From positions 40,834,747 to 40,898,746 of the forward strand of contig NC_068939.1 in assembly GCF_016801865.2 (NCBI RefSeq): DNA of 64,000 nt, written 5' to 3'. The position numbers and the translations under genes were made by a program. Within the stretch, counting starts at the first letter, position 1. Every line of letters begins with the position of its first letter. The DNA is from Culex pipiens pallens. Taxonomy: Eukaryota > Arthropoda > Insecta > Diptera > Culicidae. Under the pieces are notes generated by a model, which searched no databases, was not told where the DNA came from, and saw nothing but the letters and a program-made list of their open reading frames with translations. Positions 21,998-34,099 of the stretch are shown piece after piece.

Positions 21998-22948
21998 GAG
22001 CATTCTCTACGAAATCGGTCTTTTCTCTTCAATTTGAATTTTTGTATTTTTTAATCCGACTGAAACTTTTTTGGTGCCTTTGGTATGCCCAAAGAAGCTA
22101 TTATGCATCATTAGTTTGTCCATATAATTTTCCATACAAATTTGGCAGCTGGCCATACAAAAATGATGTATGAAAATTCAAAAATCTGTAACTTTTGAAG
22201 GAATTTTTTGATCGATTTGGTGTCTTCGGCAAAGTTATAGGTTACTCTGAAAAAAAAATGACGCACGGTAAAAAAAAATTTGGTGATTTTTATTTAACTT
22301 TTTGGCACTAAAACATGATTTGCAAAAAAAAACACTATTTTTAATTTTTTTATTTTTTGATATGTTTTAGAGGACATAAAATGCCAACTTTTCAGAAATT
22401 TCCAGGTTGTGCAAAAAATCTTTGAGCGAGTTATGAATTTTTGAATCAATACTGATTTTTCTTCAAAAAATCGAAAAATTTGTCGCAAAAATTTTTCAAC
22501 TTTGCAAACAAAAAGTACTTTAGTGAAATTTTGATATAGTGCACCGTTTTCATGTTAAATCCATTTTTAGGGGACTTTTTTGAAAAAAAGGCGCAGTTTT
22601 TTATTTTTTAAAATGAGTGCCCATGTTTGCCCACTTTTGAAAAAATATTTTTGAAAGCTGAGAAAATTCTCTATATTTTGCATTTTTGAACTTTGTTGAT
22701 ACGACCCTTAGTTGCTGAGATATTGACATGCAAAGGTTTAAAAATAGGAAAATTGATGTTTTATAAGTCCCACCCAAACAACACACCATTTTCCAATGTC
22801 GATATCTCAGCAACTTATGGTCCGATTTTCAATGTTAAAATATGAAACATTCGTGAAATTTTCCGATCTTTTCGAAAAAAATATTTCCAAAATGTTTATA
22901 CCAAGACTAACATATTAAAAGGGCGAAATATTGAATGTTTGGCCCTAT
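21998..22948. mobile_element. FB1, copy 2b (one arm)
   Basis: A single FB1 arm from GAGCATTCTC to the palindrome centre (GGGCGAAATATTGAATGTTT). The second arm is missing. Small deletions distinguish it from the intact copies. Confidence 0.75.
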
Positions 22949-24247
22949 TAACATATATATAGCGGAATTAAAAGGAACAACTCGTCTCTTTGTATTCACA
23001 AAATAAAAATATTTCAATGTTTTTTGATTTGAAAAGTAATCAGTTTTTTATATTTTTTTTTAGCAAAATAGCAAAATCGGGCTTCATCGCAACATATCTT
23101 TAGAGCCTTTGCCCCAAATTTCAGAAGAAAAAATTATAAATAAAATCACGAGATATCGTGGCACCCGTAAATCAACTCGGTGTTTAGAGAAAACGCTCAG
23201 AAAAATGGACAGTTAGATTTGCGCATGACAAAATTCAATCTTAAATCGTCTGTTCCATTCTTTAAGGGGGAACAAAAAACGTTCAGGTGTGATGGGAAAT
23301 CTTTTTTTTTTGTTGACTTAATAAATTTTCTGTAAGTTTTTACATGCCCTTTGGCAGGTGCATTGCACATTTTTTTAGTTTCATAAACAGTTGTTTAAAA
23401 TTTTATGAGCATTTAACTTAATATTAATTTGGGTGTTGATAATGTAAATTAATGATCATTTTCTGGGCCAAATGCAAAAAAAAAACTCAAAACGTGCTAT
23501 TACCTCAAGCATCATTGTTAATGTCATCTCCTATTCATTTACAACCACCAAAGAAAGAGCCATCACTGGAATCAAAATAGTGTTTTGTATCTATTTATGG
23601 TGGTGTGTTTTACGAAAAACCCTTCCAACACACGGTTTCTGCGCAAATACTCAGCGCCACAAACAAACAGGCAAAACCATTCGCTAGTTACTACTATTAT
23701 CCTTTGGCAAAACACTACCCCACCACTAAGTTAGCCGTAGTGTATTGTGGCTTCACACAAATTGCGCGCGCTTTTATGTAATTTCGTCCTTTCGTCTCAC
23801 ACGCGCGTTTTTTTTTTGTTTGTTCGTTTGGTCTCGTGCGGAGAATCACCGACGGCTCGTAAGCACCAACTGCCGGGACACTGCCGGTTTTGCGTTCGGT
23901 TAAGGACCCGACCACGAAGCGAAGCGAAGGCACGTGTGCGACGACGACGACGACACCTGCCGAAGTGATGCCACGACGATGGATTTAAAATGGGTAGGTA
24001 GGGTGTCGTTTTTTATGCACGAACAAACTATTCTTGTGGGTGAGTATCGATGCTAATGTTAGTGTGTAAAAGGATAAGTGGTAGAAATAGTCGGGAGTTA
24101 ATGTTACATTTTCTATTTTTTTTTCTCTGGAAAACGATGATTGCTAATCTGTTATTTGAATGAATAAACAAAATCATCTTAATTTCAAATTTCAAGCTTA
24201 AGATCACAAGCCAATTTTGAAAAAAAAAAACCTAGTGTGTGTAATAT
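22949..24247. other. Gene-free stretch with a GC-rich island
   Basis: Bases 22949-23680 are AT-rich with nothing recognised. Bases 23750-24000 form a GC-rich island with a (GAC)n run near 23940. It could be a promoter or 5' exon, possibly of fdl on the minus strand, but no start or splice site can be fixed. Overlapping frames on both strands are unsupported. Confidence 0.35.
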
Positions 24248-24260
24248 TCATTTGTTTAAA

Positions 24261-24675
24261 AAAATCTAAAATCAAATTATTCGCTCTACAGCATTGCCTT
24301 GGCGTTCTCGATTGCGAGATTCCTACTCGAAAATAGGTGTCCGAAGGCTTGATTGTTGAGGCAATTGCAAACCTCTTTTTACACCTAAGCTTCCATCCAC
24401 CCCGGGATTCGAACTGACGACCTTTGGATTGTTAGTCAAACTACCTACCAGCGACTCCATCGAGACAGGACCCAGAGAGACGACTCCTACACTTGGACTG
24501 AGCTAACGACCTAACCCTCTAGGTTACACCGGGGCCAACATTTGCTTCCCCGTCCGACGGAAGGCGTGATCAGACAAATCTCGTCTCGAAAAATGCCACC
24601 GGGACCGTCTGGGATCGAACCCAAGCCGACTGGGTGAGGGACAACCACGCTTACCCCTACACCACGGTTCCCGGC
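24261..24675 (-). mobile_element. tRNA-derived SINE with Glu-like head, copy 1
   Basis: Read on the minus strand it begins GCCGGGAACCGTGGTGTAGG (A-box) followed by GGGTTCGATCCC (B-box). That gives a tRNA-like head whose loop resembles tRNA-Glu(CTC). A second tRNA-like unit follows (Val-like loop, B-box GTTCGAATCCC), with an AT-rich tail. A 13-bp duplication TCATTTGTTTAAA flanks it (24248-24260 and 24676-24688), which marks retroposition. The body is shared with the SINE at 51735-52137, but the head differs. Two-unit tRNA SINEs are known in Culex (the Twin family); identity with that family is not claimed. Confidence 0.85.
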
Positions 24676-25497
24676 TCATTTGTTTAAATTTTCAAAAATA
24701 TACGATGTAAAATGTATTTTGAACCATTTGGATCGATAGATTGTACACCTTTCTCAATTTTTTGTTGTCTCCTGATTTTTTGAGATTTTTTTGCATTTTT
24801 TTATGAATTCCCGGGCAATTTTAAATTGATTGAAAGTTATTTTAACCCTGGTTTTAATTAATATGTTGGCACAAATTAGCATAAGGCAGCTACTTTAATT
24901 ATCAAAATAAGAGTGAGGATCAGTTAATGGCTTGACTGTCTTTAAAATATTTAAAAAATATCTTATTTTATATAAAAAAGCTGGACCGTACATAAGATAC
25001 AAAAATGATCTCAGGAATTTTGTTTCACATCAATGTATTTGGACAGTGAGTAAAATGAGCCCATGCTCCACAACCATAAAACTGTTTTAAAACTTGACTC
25101 TGTGACCAGTTTGATAAAATATGATTGAAAGTTAAAATGAAAAATAATTATGTTTTGCATGAAAAAATACTATTCTAGAACAAGTCTTCCTCGTTTCTGC
25201 TCTAATATAAAATCTAAAGATTTATTTATTTTTTTTTTTCAAAAATTAAGTTCTTGTTTTTATACTCGAAACACTTTAAAAAAAATCACGGTTGATTGGA
25301 ACATGTTCTTCCATCTAGAACATATATGGTATTCAGTTCAACATAAAACAAGTTCAAATTCTTATTGATAAAAAAATGCTCTTCTATGCAGCAATTCCCC
25401 ACGAAAACAGCATGATTCGAAAAAAAAATCTCCGATCGGGCTCAAAATAGGGTTGTCCGAAAAATGGCAATTTTCGTCATTTTTCGCAAAAAATACT

Positions 25498-25980
25498 TTT
25501 TTAAGGTCTCGGGACAATAGAGCACATGTCTGAAAATAGTTTTACCTGATTCCTCGGAAAATTTTACATAACATTTCAAAAAATGGTGAAGCTATGTTTT
25601 AAATTTTCTAAGATACGTTTTAAAAAAATAAAAACTGGGGTTTTCGACGCGCCACGCGCAAAAATGGGAAAATGACGAAAACGGCAAAAATCGACTTTTT
25701 TCACTGAAACTGCGATAAATTGAAAATTTCAGCTATGACTTATACATGTTAGGGTATCAAAAGTTGCGTGTTTCAATTACGAAAATTACCCTGGTTAGGT
25801 ACCCTAACATGTTTGGTCGTCAAGGTCGTCATTTTCCATATTTAGCGCGTGGCACGTCGAAAAAACCCAGCTTTTGAAAACATAACTTCATTATTTTTGA
25901 TATGTTATGTAAAATTTTCCGAGGAATCAGGTAAAACTATTTTCAGACATAGGCTCTTTGGTCCCGAGACCTTCAAAACA
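25498..25980. mobile_element. Foldback family FB3, copy 1
   Basis: Bases 25498-25577 mirror 25902-25979 (AAGGTCTCGGGAC, TCCTCGGAAAATTTTACATA). The interior is also symmetric around CATGTTAGGGT (25747 and 25804). A shorter copy lies at 49510-49945. No reading frame is supported. Confidence 0.7.
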
Positions 25981-26108
25981 GCATTTTAAGTTTTTATACG
26001 ACCTTTTCAAATGTTAAGCTAGATTTTGAAACTTATTACTATTTTTCCCAAATAGCGTCAGACACGGACGACGAAACAAAGAGAAACGTAAAAAGTAACT
26101 ATTTCAAA

Positions 26109-26733
26109 ACTTTTTTTCGTAAAATCGCGATAACTCGTGATGTCTTCATAAGCAAACCCCTTATGTCTATATATCAAAATTTTTGTAATTGTCTGCTCTA
26201 CAACTTTGTAGAACATTGTTACACTCTAAAAAAATAACCCTGCAAAGTTAGAAAAAACACGAAATTTTAAAATGAAAAAAATTGTTCTAAATGAAAAAAT
26301 GACCCTTCTGGAACAATGTAGATTCGAAAATAACATTAAATTTCCCATAAAATGACATGTTCCAAATTTTTTTACAGTCGAGTAACGGAAAATGGGAGAA
26401 TTTTTGAAACTTTTTTAGTGTTTTTTTCGATGAAAAATACGTTTATTTGGAATTCTGAATACGCCATCAAATCGGGCGTCTAATTTTACATATAAGTCCC
26501 TTTGACACCAAATTTCTATCTCATCACCGTTCCAGGCTGCAAATTGTTGAAAAACGCCTCTTTTTTCGCATGTTCAAAAATGGAAGGGGTCGTACCGCCC
26601 CTCCGTCACGAGATATCAAAAAACGGACCTCGGATTCGTGATCAGGGACAAAAGTTACCCCTTAGGACAAAGTTTCACGCAAATCGAAGAGGGATCGGGG
26701 CAACTTTTCCGATTTCGTGTGAGTTGGTAGAGA
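26109..26733. repeat. One arm of foldback FB4
   Basis: Corresponds in reverse to the left arm of the element at 29332-30210. Landmarks include AAAATCGCGATAACTCGTGA, TGACACCAAATTTCTATCTC and GAGATATCAAAAAACGGACC. The 125-codon frame at 26502-26879 runs across it and beyond, with no other support. Confidence 0.65.
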
Positions 26734-29331
26734 ATTACCCCCTTCGCTTCTCGCTCGGTTTCCTTCAGCCTTCGATTGGAATGGGTCGTCAAACGTCAAA
26801 CGTCAAAAGGCTTGGTGCGTTTGTTTTTTTGATGGCGCTTGCTAGTTATTTACATGTTTCGGGATTATTTTTCAAGTGAGTCACCAACTAATGAGCAAAA
26901 GAACATGTTGCCAAAAGTTGGGGGCAGTTTTGAATCGAAAGCGCCGTGAAAAAGTAAGCGAAAGTGAAAAGTTGATGTTGGCGATATTCATTAAGTGTTT
27001 GAGGGTTTCTCGCGTGTGTCATTGTGTGTGCCAACAACACGATGAGAAATGGTCTCGCAAAAGAGAATTTACGATCAATAGTGCATTCAATTTGATCTTT
27101 TTGGCCAGTAAGTGGCATACATTTGCGTGCTTACTCGAGGCGGTGCTGTTGCTGGTAAGTTTATAGCCTAAATAGTATTTTTGGAGCTTCAATCGAGCAT
27201 CAAACTCTCCATATGACGAAGATAGGTGTTTGATTGGAAAGGGTATATTTCCCCTAACTCTCAGTTGGTGTATTCTCCTAATATTTCAAAACTTTCTTCA
27301 AAGAATCAACTTTGATTTTTATTTTTTTTTATTTCCAATTTTTACTGCCAAAAATTTCATTGAAAAAATATTGCCAAAAAAATTGTTTGGAAAAGGAAAA
27401 ACACTTCCAGAAAACATCCTTTGAACTAGATATTTCTGTAAAATTATTGTTCCCGCTGTAATTCCATTCGACGTCAAGATAAGTGTGAAACTCCGAAACA
27501 ATATCGAAACGTGTTACTTATTTAAACAAGTGCTGAAAAGTTGAACTATTCAGCGCTAAAATTGAGCTAAAAAGTGCTTTTCAGTTCGGTTATCTTTATG
27601 GATGAAAAGTAGGCCGCTTCGTCAGTCGAAAACTTTTTTTTTGCATTTCCGTCGTGAAACTACTTACTTTTCCTGTCATTCTTGAACGACGAAATAGCCT
27701 ACTTTTCTGTACCAAAAATAACAGAATCGAATAGCAACACTTTTCAAAATAAATGCTGAAAAGTTCTACTTTTCAGCACTCAAATGGGTGCTGAAAAGTT
27801 GAACTTTTCTGCACTTGTTTCGAAAAGTAACACTTTTCAACATTTTTTTGATTTAAACGATTTATTGATAAAATACATGAAAATTTGACATAAAATTTCA
27901 CTCAGTGTGTGTTTTTTGGAATTGCAAAAAATTTTGTATGGAACTCGTTGCAAAACTTGATTTTTTCAGCACTCTTCGTATTTATCCAATTCGGTGAATC
28001 TTGTTGGATAAATGTAGGTACGACACGTGCTGAAAAAATCCTCTTTTTGCAACTTGTTGCATAAACTATTATAGTAATATCACAAAATTTTAGTTTTGGA
28101 ATCACATATTGGTGAAAGACTTAACACCTATTTTATTTTAGCTTTTTTTTTCTTTTTGTGATCACTTTTGCTTCAACATTTTGAAAATGAGGTTTGAAAA
28201 CAGTATTTTTTATCAATATTAGGAATAACTTACGATAATCATACAATTTTTTAAATGCAGTTCAGATTTGGTTATCTGATGGCTTTCGGAAATTCAAAAA
28301 TGTCATGGTTACATTCGCAACGATTCACCTCCACATTCAAACCGTTACATTTCCTCGAGTCATCGTGCCCTCGCAATGAATACATTAAAAAAAAACAATT
28401 CCACAAACGCACCACCAAACCCACCACCCGTCTCCATCAAAACGGCGCGCGAAAACGCGGAAGGACTCTTCACCACGACCACCCACATCCGGCCCAACTG
28501 AGCGGCGTTGTAATCCGCCTTCGCTTCGCGTTTTCACTCTTCCCACTCTCCCCCTCATCCTATCGCTGTGCCTGTTGATGGGCGCGAGGAAAAATGGAAA
28601 AACACTTTTTCCCGCACAACTCAGTTCCCTCCAAGAAAGCGTCGCGTCAACAGCTCCAGAGCGCAAGCAATGGCTTGAGTCGGAGCTTTCCGTCCCGGTG
28701 CGTGAGTTTTTTTTGGTACACCAATCTCGCAGGACTCGCAGCTCATTTATTGTGATTGTGGTGGTTGGTTCGGTTGGGTAGGGTAAAGGTACCAAATTAG
28801 TCGGAAAAACTTCGGCATGGCTCCCCTTGAGTAGGGAGGCGGCTTGTGGTGAAAAGTTCAAAAGTGTTGTTTTGTTTGTGCCACTCCATTGCCATCACAA
28901 CCGCTCGCAGGCTTGCAGAAACGGTGGACGCGCGACACCGTTGTTGATAGTGCTGATGATGATGATGACGACGACCAGCGAAACTATCGGCCTTACGCTT
29001 TTCAAGAACTCGTCGAGGTGAAGGGCTTGGGATTAGCCGCAGTTCGCGGTCATCATCGACGGCACCTCCTGCGTGTAGGCAAATGACACCGGCTGACAAA
29101 AAATGAGTGATGGTTGATAATAAGATGAGTTCATACTAGTTTTGCTGAGAACCCAGAATTCTAGAGCTTTAAAAAACTCGTTTCTTTTTAATCAGTAATT
29201 AACAGCAAAATTAAAATTGTCACTTTGTAAAGTAATATTAATTTTATTTGCGAATTTTTTTTTAATTATTTGTAAATTTAAATGTTGTAAATTTCCTGGG
29301 AATTTGCGAAATTTTAGCGGAAGTCTGTGGG
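26734..29331. other. Intergenic stretch with a GC-richer block
   Basis: No gene is supported. Bases 28385-29060 are GC-rich with overlapping open frames on both strands (up to 158 codons on the minus strand) and a GAT/GAC microsatellite near 28950. The frames lack motifs and overlap each other. The block lies between the two head-to-head genes and may be regulatory. Confidence 0.35.
27636..28068 (+). repeat. TTTTCAGCAC element, copy 3
   Basis: Close match to 13178-13604, from TTTGCATTTCCGTCGTGAAA to GCATAAACTA, in a T-rich site and not inside an obvious foldback. About 100 bp upstream are further CTGAAAAGT-type motifs. Confidence 0.75.
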
Positions 29332-30210
29332 TAATTCTCCGCCAACTCACACAGCAGTTGCCCCGACCCCTCTTCGATTTGCGTGAAACTTTGTCGTAAG
29401 GGGTAACTTTTGTCCCTGATCACGAATCCGAGGTCCGTTTTTTGATATCTCGTGACGGAGGGGCGGTACGATCCCTTCCATTTTTGAACATGCGAAAATA
29501 GAGTTGATTTTCAATAATTTGCAGCCTGAAACGGTGATGAGATAGAAATTTGGTGTCAAAGGGACTTTTATGTGAAATTGTACGCCCGATTTGATGACGT
29601 AATAAAAATTCCGAAAAAACGTATTTTATCGGAAAAAACACTAAAAGTGTTTTAAAAATTCTCCCATTTTCCGTTACTCGACTGTAAAAAATTTTGGAAC
29701 ATGTCATTTTATGGGAAACTTAATGTACTTTTCGAATCTACATTGACCCAGAAGGGTCATTTTTTCATTTAGAACAAAAATTTTCATTTTAAAATTTCGT
29801 GTTTTTTTCTAAATTTGCAGGGTTATTTTTTAGAGTGTAACAATGTTCTACAAAGTTGTAGAGCAGACAATTACAATAATTTTGATATATAGACATAAGA
29901 GGTTTGCTTATAAACATCACGAGTTATCGCGATTTTACGAAAAAAAGGGACTTTTATGTAAAATTTTACATAAAAGTCCCTTTGACACCAAATTTCTATC
30001 TCATCACCGTTTCAGGCTGCAAATTATTGAAAAACACCTCTTTTTTCGCATGTTCAGAAATGGAAGGGATCGTACCGTCACGAGATATCAAAAAACGGAC
30101 CTCGGAATCGTGATCAGGGACAAAAGTTACCCCTTAGGACAAAGTTTCACGCAAATCGAAAAGGGGTCGGGGCAACTTTTCCCGATTTCGTGTGAGTTGG
30201 TAGAGAATTA
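29332..30210. mobile_element. Foldback family FB4, asymmetric copy
   Basis: Termini are TAATTCTC and GAGAATTA. The left arm (about 610 bp) is mirrored by a shorter right arm (about 266 bp) that has lost its inner part. Shared landmarks are GACAAAAGTTACCCCTTA and its complement. The arms meet in a 40-bp perfect palindrome at 29944-29983. Confidence 0.75.
29944..29983. repeat. 40-bp perfect palindrome
   Basis: AAAGGGACTTTTATGTAAAA is followed with no spacer by its exact reverse complement. It is the fusion point of the two FB4 arms. Confidence 0.9.
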
Positions 30211-30838
30211 CCCATTTATCTTTTTTTTGTTTATGTCTGTTTTTGGTAGTATTTGGCCTATTCTCCCACCTCCTATCATTATCATTTTGCCGATCTTGTT
30301 TTTAATTCACTTTTTTTCAAATTTTCTGCTATAAAATGGCACCATTGTCATTAAAAAAGCAAAATAAATGCGAAGATGCACTTCCTGGGACAGTGGAAAA
30401 ATGCATACTTCTTTTACTTAAAATTTTAAGAAATGTTAGTAAAAAAATACAGCCAGAGTTGACCCTAAAAAAAATGACATTTTTTAAAACATTTGCAAAG
30501 TCACATATAACACGAAAAACTTCCAACCCACAAATTTTCTAAAATTTGAAGAGGTCTTCTTTCCAATGCTTTTAAAAAATCAAAAATTGGTTGAAAAAAT
30601 TGATTTTTGGCGATTTTTAAAATCGAAGCCCGCCTAAAGGCGAGGTTTGGTTGTAGAGGGTTAATTTCTCATTTGTTGTTCAAAAATTCCGAATTTGTTA
30701 AAGTTTGACTTCAAATGCAAACATTGTATTAAACTTTTATTTCCACAAATATTTTTGAAAAAAAACTTGACGGAAAGGGAAGACAGAAATTAAAAAAAAA
30801 AGATTTTCAGTGGTGTAAGCCATAACCTGTTTGATATA
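30211..30838. other. AT-rich spacer, nothing recognised
   Basis: About 630 bp between two foldback elements. The mirrored short frames at 30329-30542 on both strands show no family signal. Confidence 0.4.
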
Positions 30839-32769
30839 GAGCAGTTCTCTCAGATTTCGGTCATTCGATTTTTTTTGTATTTTTTAATTCGACTGAAACT
30901 TTTTTGGTGCCTTCGGTATGCCCAAAGAAGCCATTTTGCATCATTAGTTTGTCCATATAATTTTCCATACAAATTTGGCAGCTGTCCATACAAAAATGAT
31001 GTTTGAAAATTCAAAAATCTGTATCTTTTGAAGGAATTTTTCGATCGATTTGGTGTCTTCGGCAAAGTTGTAGGTATGGATACAGACTACACTGGAAAAA
31101 AATGATACACGGTAAAAAAAAATTGGTGATTTTTTTATTTAACTTTTTATCACTAAAACTTAATTTGCAAAAAAACACTATTTTTAATTTTTTTTATTTT
31201 TTGATATGTTTTAGAGGACATAAAATGCCAACTTTTCAGAAATTTCCAGGTTGTGCAAAAAATCTTTGAGCGAGTTATGAATTTTTTTATCAATACTGAT
31301 TTTTTCAAAAAATCGAAATATTGGTCGCAGAAATTTTTCAACTTCATTTTTCGATGTAAAATCAAATTTGCAATCGAAAAGTACTTTAGTAAAATTTTGA
31401 TAAAGTGCACCGTTTTCAAGTTAAAGCCTTATTAGGTAACTTTTTTGAAAATAGTCGCAGTTTTTCATTTTTTAAAATTAGTGCACATGTTTGCACACTT
31501 TTGGAAAAAATATTTTTGAAAAGCTGAGAAAATTCTCTATATTTTGCTTATTTGGACTTTGTTGATACGATCTTTAGTTGCTGAGATATTGCAATGCAAA
31601 GGTTTAAAAACAGGAAAATTGATGTTTTCTAAGTCTCACCCAAACAGCCCACCATTTTTCAATGTCGATATCTCAGCAACTAACGGTTCGATTTTCAATG
31701 TTAATATACGAAACATTTGTGAAATTTTCCGATCTTTTCGAAAAAAATATTTTCAAAATTTTTAAACCAAGACTAACATTTTAAAAGGGCGTAATATTGA
31801 ATGTTTGACCCTTTTGAAATGTTAGTCTTGGTTTAAAAATTTTGAAAATATTTTTTTCGAAAAGATCGGAAAATTTCACAAATGTTTCATATATTAACAT
31901 TGAAAATCGGACCGTTAGTTGCTGAGATATCGACATTGAAAAATGGTGGGCTGTTTAGGTGAGACTTAGAAAACATCAATTTTCCTGTTTTTAAACCTTT
32001 GCATTGCAATATCTCAGCAACTAAAGATCGTATCAACAAAGTCCAAATAAGCAAAATATAGAGAATTTTCTCAGCTTTTCAAAAATATTTTTTCCAAAAG
32101 TGTGCAAACATGTGCACTAATTTTAAAAAATGAAAAACTGCGACTATTTTCAAAAAAGTCACCTAAATATGGATTTAACTTGAAAACGGTGCACTTTATC
32201 AAAATTTTACTAAAGTACTTTTCGATTGCAAATTTGATTTTACATCGAAAAATGAAGTTGAAAAATTTCTGCGACCAATATTTCGATTTTTTGAAAAAAT
32301 CAGTATTGATAAAAAAATTCATAACTCGCTCAAAGATTTTTTGCACAACCTGGAAATTTCTGAAAAGTTGGCATTTTATGTCCTCTAAAACATATCAAAA
32401 AATAAAAAAAATTAAAAATAGTGTTTTTTTGCAAATTAAGTTTTAGTGATAAAAAGTTAAATAAAAAAATCACCAATTTTTTTTTACCGTGTATCATTTT
32501 TTTCCAGTGTAGTCTGTATCCATACCTACAACTTTGCCGAAGACACCAAATCGATCGAAAAATTCCTTCAAAAGATACAGATTTTTGAATTTTCAAACAT
32601 CATTTTTGTATGGACAGCTGCCAAATTTGTATGGAAAATTATATGGACAAACTAATGATGCAAAATGGCTTCTTTGGGCATACCGAAGCCACCAAAAAAG
32701 TTTCAGTCGAATTAAAAAATACAAAAATTAAAATTGAAGAAAAAAGACCGATTTTGTAGAGAATTGCTC
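30839..32769. mobile_element. FB1, copy 3 (best preserved palindrome)
   Basis: A 1931-bp palindrome from GAGCAGTTCTC to GAGAATTGCTC with a centre near 31800. The arms are almost identical: the 88-codon frames at 31003-31269 (plus) and 32330-32596 (minus) translate to the same residues, and 31153-31419 (minus) is matched by 32102-32446 (plus). Such agreement between noncoding arms means recent insertion or recent arm-to-arm correction. No coding function is claimed for these frames. Confidence 0.88.
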
Positions 32770-33003
32770 TATATATTTTTCACTTGTTTACTACTTTTAC
32801 ACATAAGGCTGCTACAATTTTCCCAAATATTTTTCCCAAAAACATCAAAATTTCAAGGAAATGTTTGATTTCGTTCGTAAATCGTAAATTTTCGATTTAT
32901 ACAAACGAATACAAAAAATCGCAGAAATGCAAGGGGCAATAACAATTATTGCTTAGAAATTAATTTTCATTGATATAAAAACATATTCAATTGATTATCT
33001 GAA

Positions 33004-34099
33004 GAGCAGTTCTCTCAGATTTCGGTCATTCGATTTTTTAGTTTTTTTTTAATCCGATTGAAACTTTTTTAGTGCTTTCGGTATGCCCAAAGAAGCCATT
33101 TTGAATCATTAGTTTGTTCATATAATTTTCCATACAAATTCGGCAGCTGGCCATACAAAAATGATGTATGAAAATTCAAAAATCTGTATCTTTTGAAGGA
33201 ATTTTTTGATCGATTTGGTGTCTTCGGCAAAGTTGTAGGTATGGATATGGACAACACTGGAAAAAAATGATACACGGTAAAAAAAAAAATGGTGATTTTT
33301 TATTTAACTTTTTGTCACTAAAATTTGATTTGCAAAAAAAAACACTATTATTATTTTTTCATTTTTTGATATGTTTTAAAGGACATCAAATGCCAACTTT
33401 TCAGAAATTTCCAGGTTGTGCAAAAAATCTTTGAACGAGTTATGAATTTTTGAATCAACACTGATTTTTTCAAAAAATTGAAAAATTGGTTGCAAAAATT
33501 GTTCAACTTCATTTTTATATGCAAAATCAAATTTGCAATCAAAAAGTACTTTAGTGAAATTTTGATTAAGTGCACCGTTTTCAACTTAAATCCATTTTTA
33601 GGTGACTTTTTTTGAAAATAGTCGGAGTTTTTTTTTATTTTTTTAAATTGGTGCACATGTTTGCCCAATTTTGAAAAAAAATATTTTTGAAAAGTTAAGA
33701 AAATTCTCTATATTTTGCACTCTTGAACATTGTTGATACGACCCTTAATTGCTGAGATATTGCCATGCAAAGGTTTAAAAACAGGGAAATTGATGTTTTC
33801 TGAGTTTCACCCAAACAACACACCATTTTCTAATGTCGATATCTCAGCAACTAATGGTTCGATTTTCAATGTTAAGATATAAAACATTCGTGAAATTTTC
33901 CGATCTTTTCGAAAAAAATATTTTCAAAATTTTTAATCCAAGACTAACATTTCAAAAGGGCCAAACATTCAATATAACGCCCTTTTTAAATGTTAGTCTT
34001 TGTTTAAAAATTTTGAAAATATTTTTTTCGAAGAGATCGGAAAATTTCACGAATGTTTTTTATTTTGACATTGAAAATCGGACCATAATTTGCTGAGCC
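33004..34099. mobile_element. FB1, copy 4 (one arm plus start of the second)
   Basis: A complete left arm from GAGCAGTTCTCTC to the centre near 33970, then about 120 bp of the right arm ending abruptly at TTGCTGAG. It lies in the same orientation just after copy 3. Confidence 0.8.

Noticed and set aside
26502..26879. 125-codon plus-strand frame
   Set aside because: The first part is an FB4 arm that recurs at 29332-30210; the remainder has no motif.
28385..28861. 158-codon minus-strand open frame
   Set aside because: GC-rich composition keeps several frames open on both strands. The product is low-complexity without family features.
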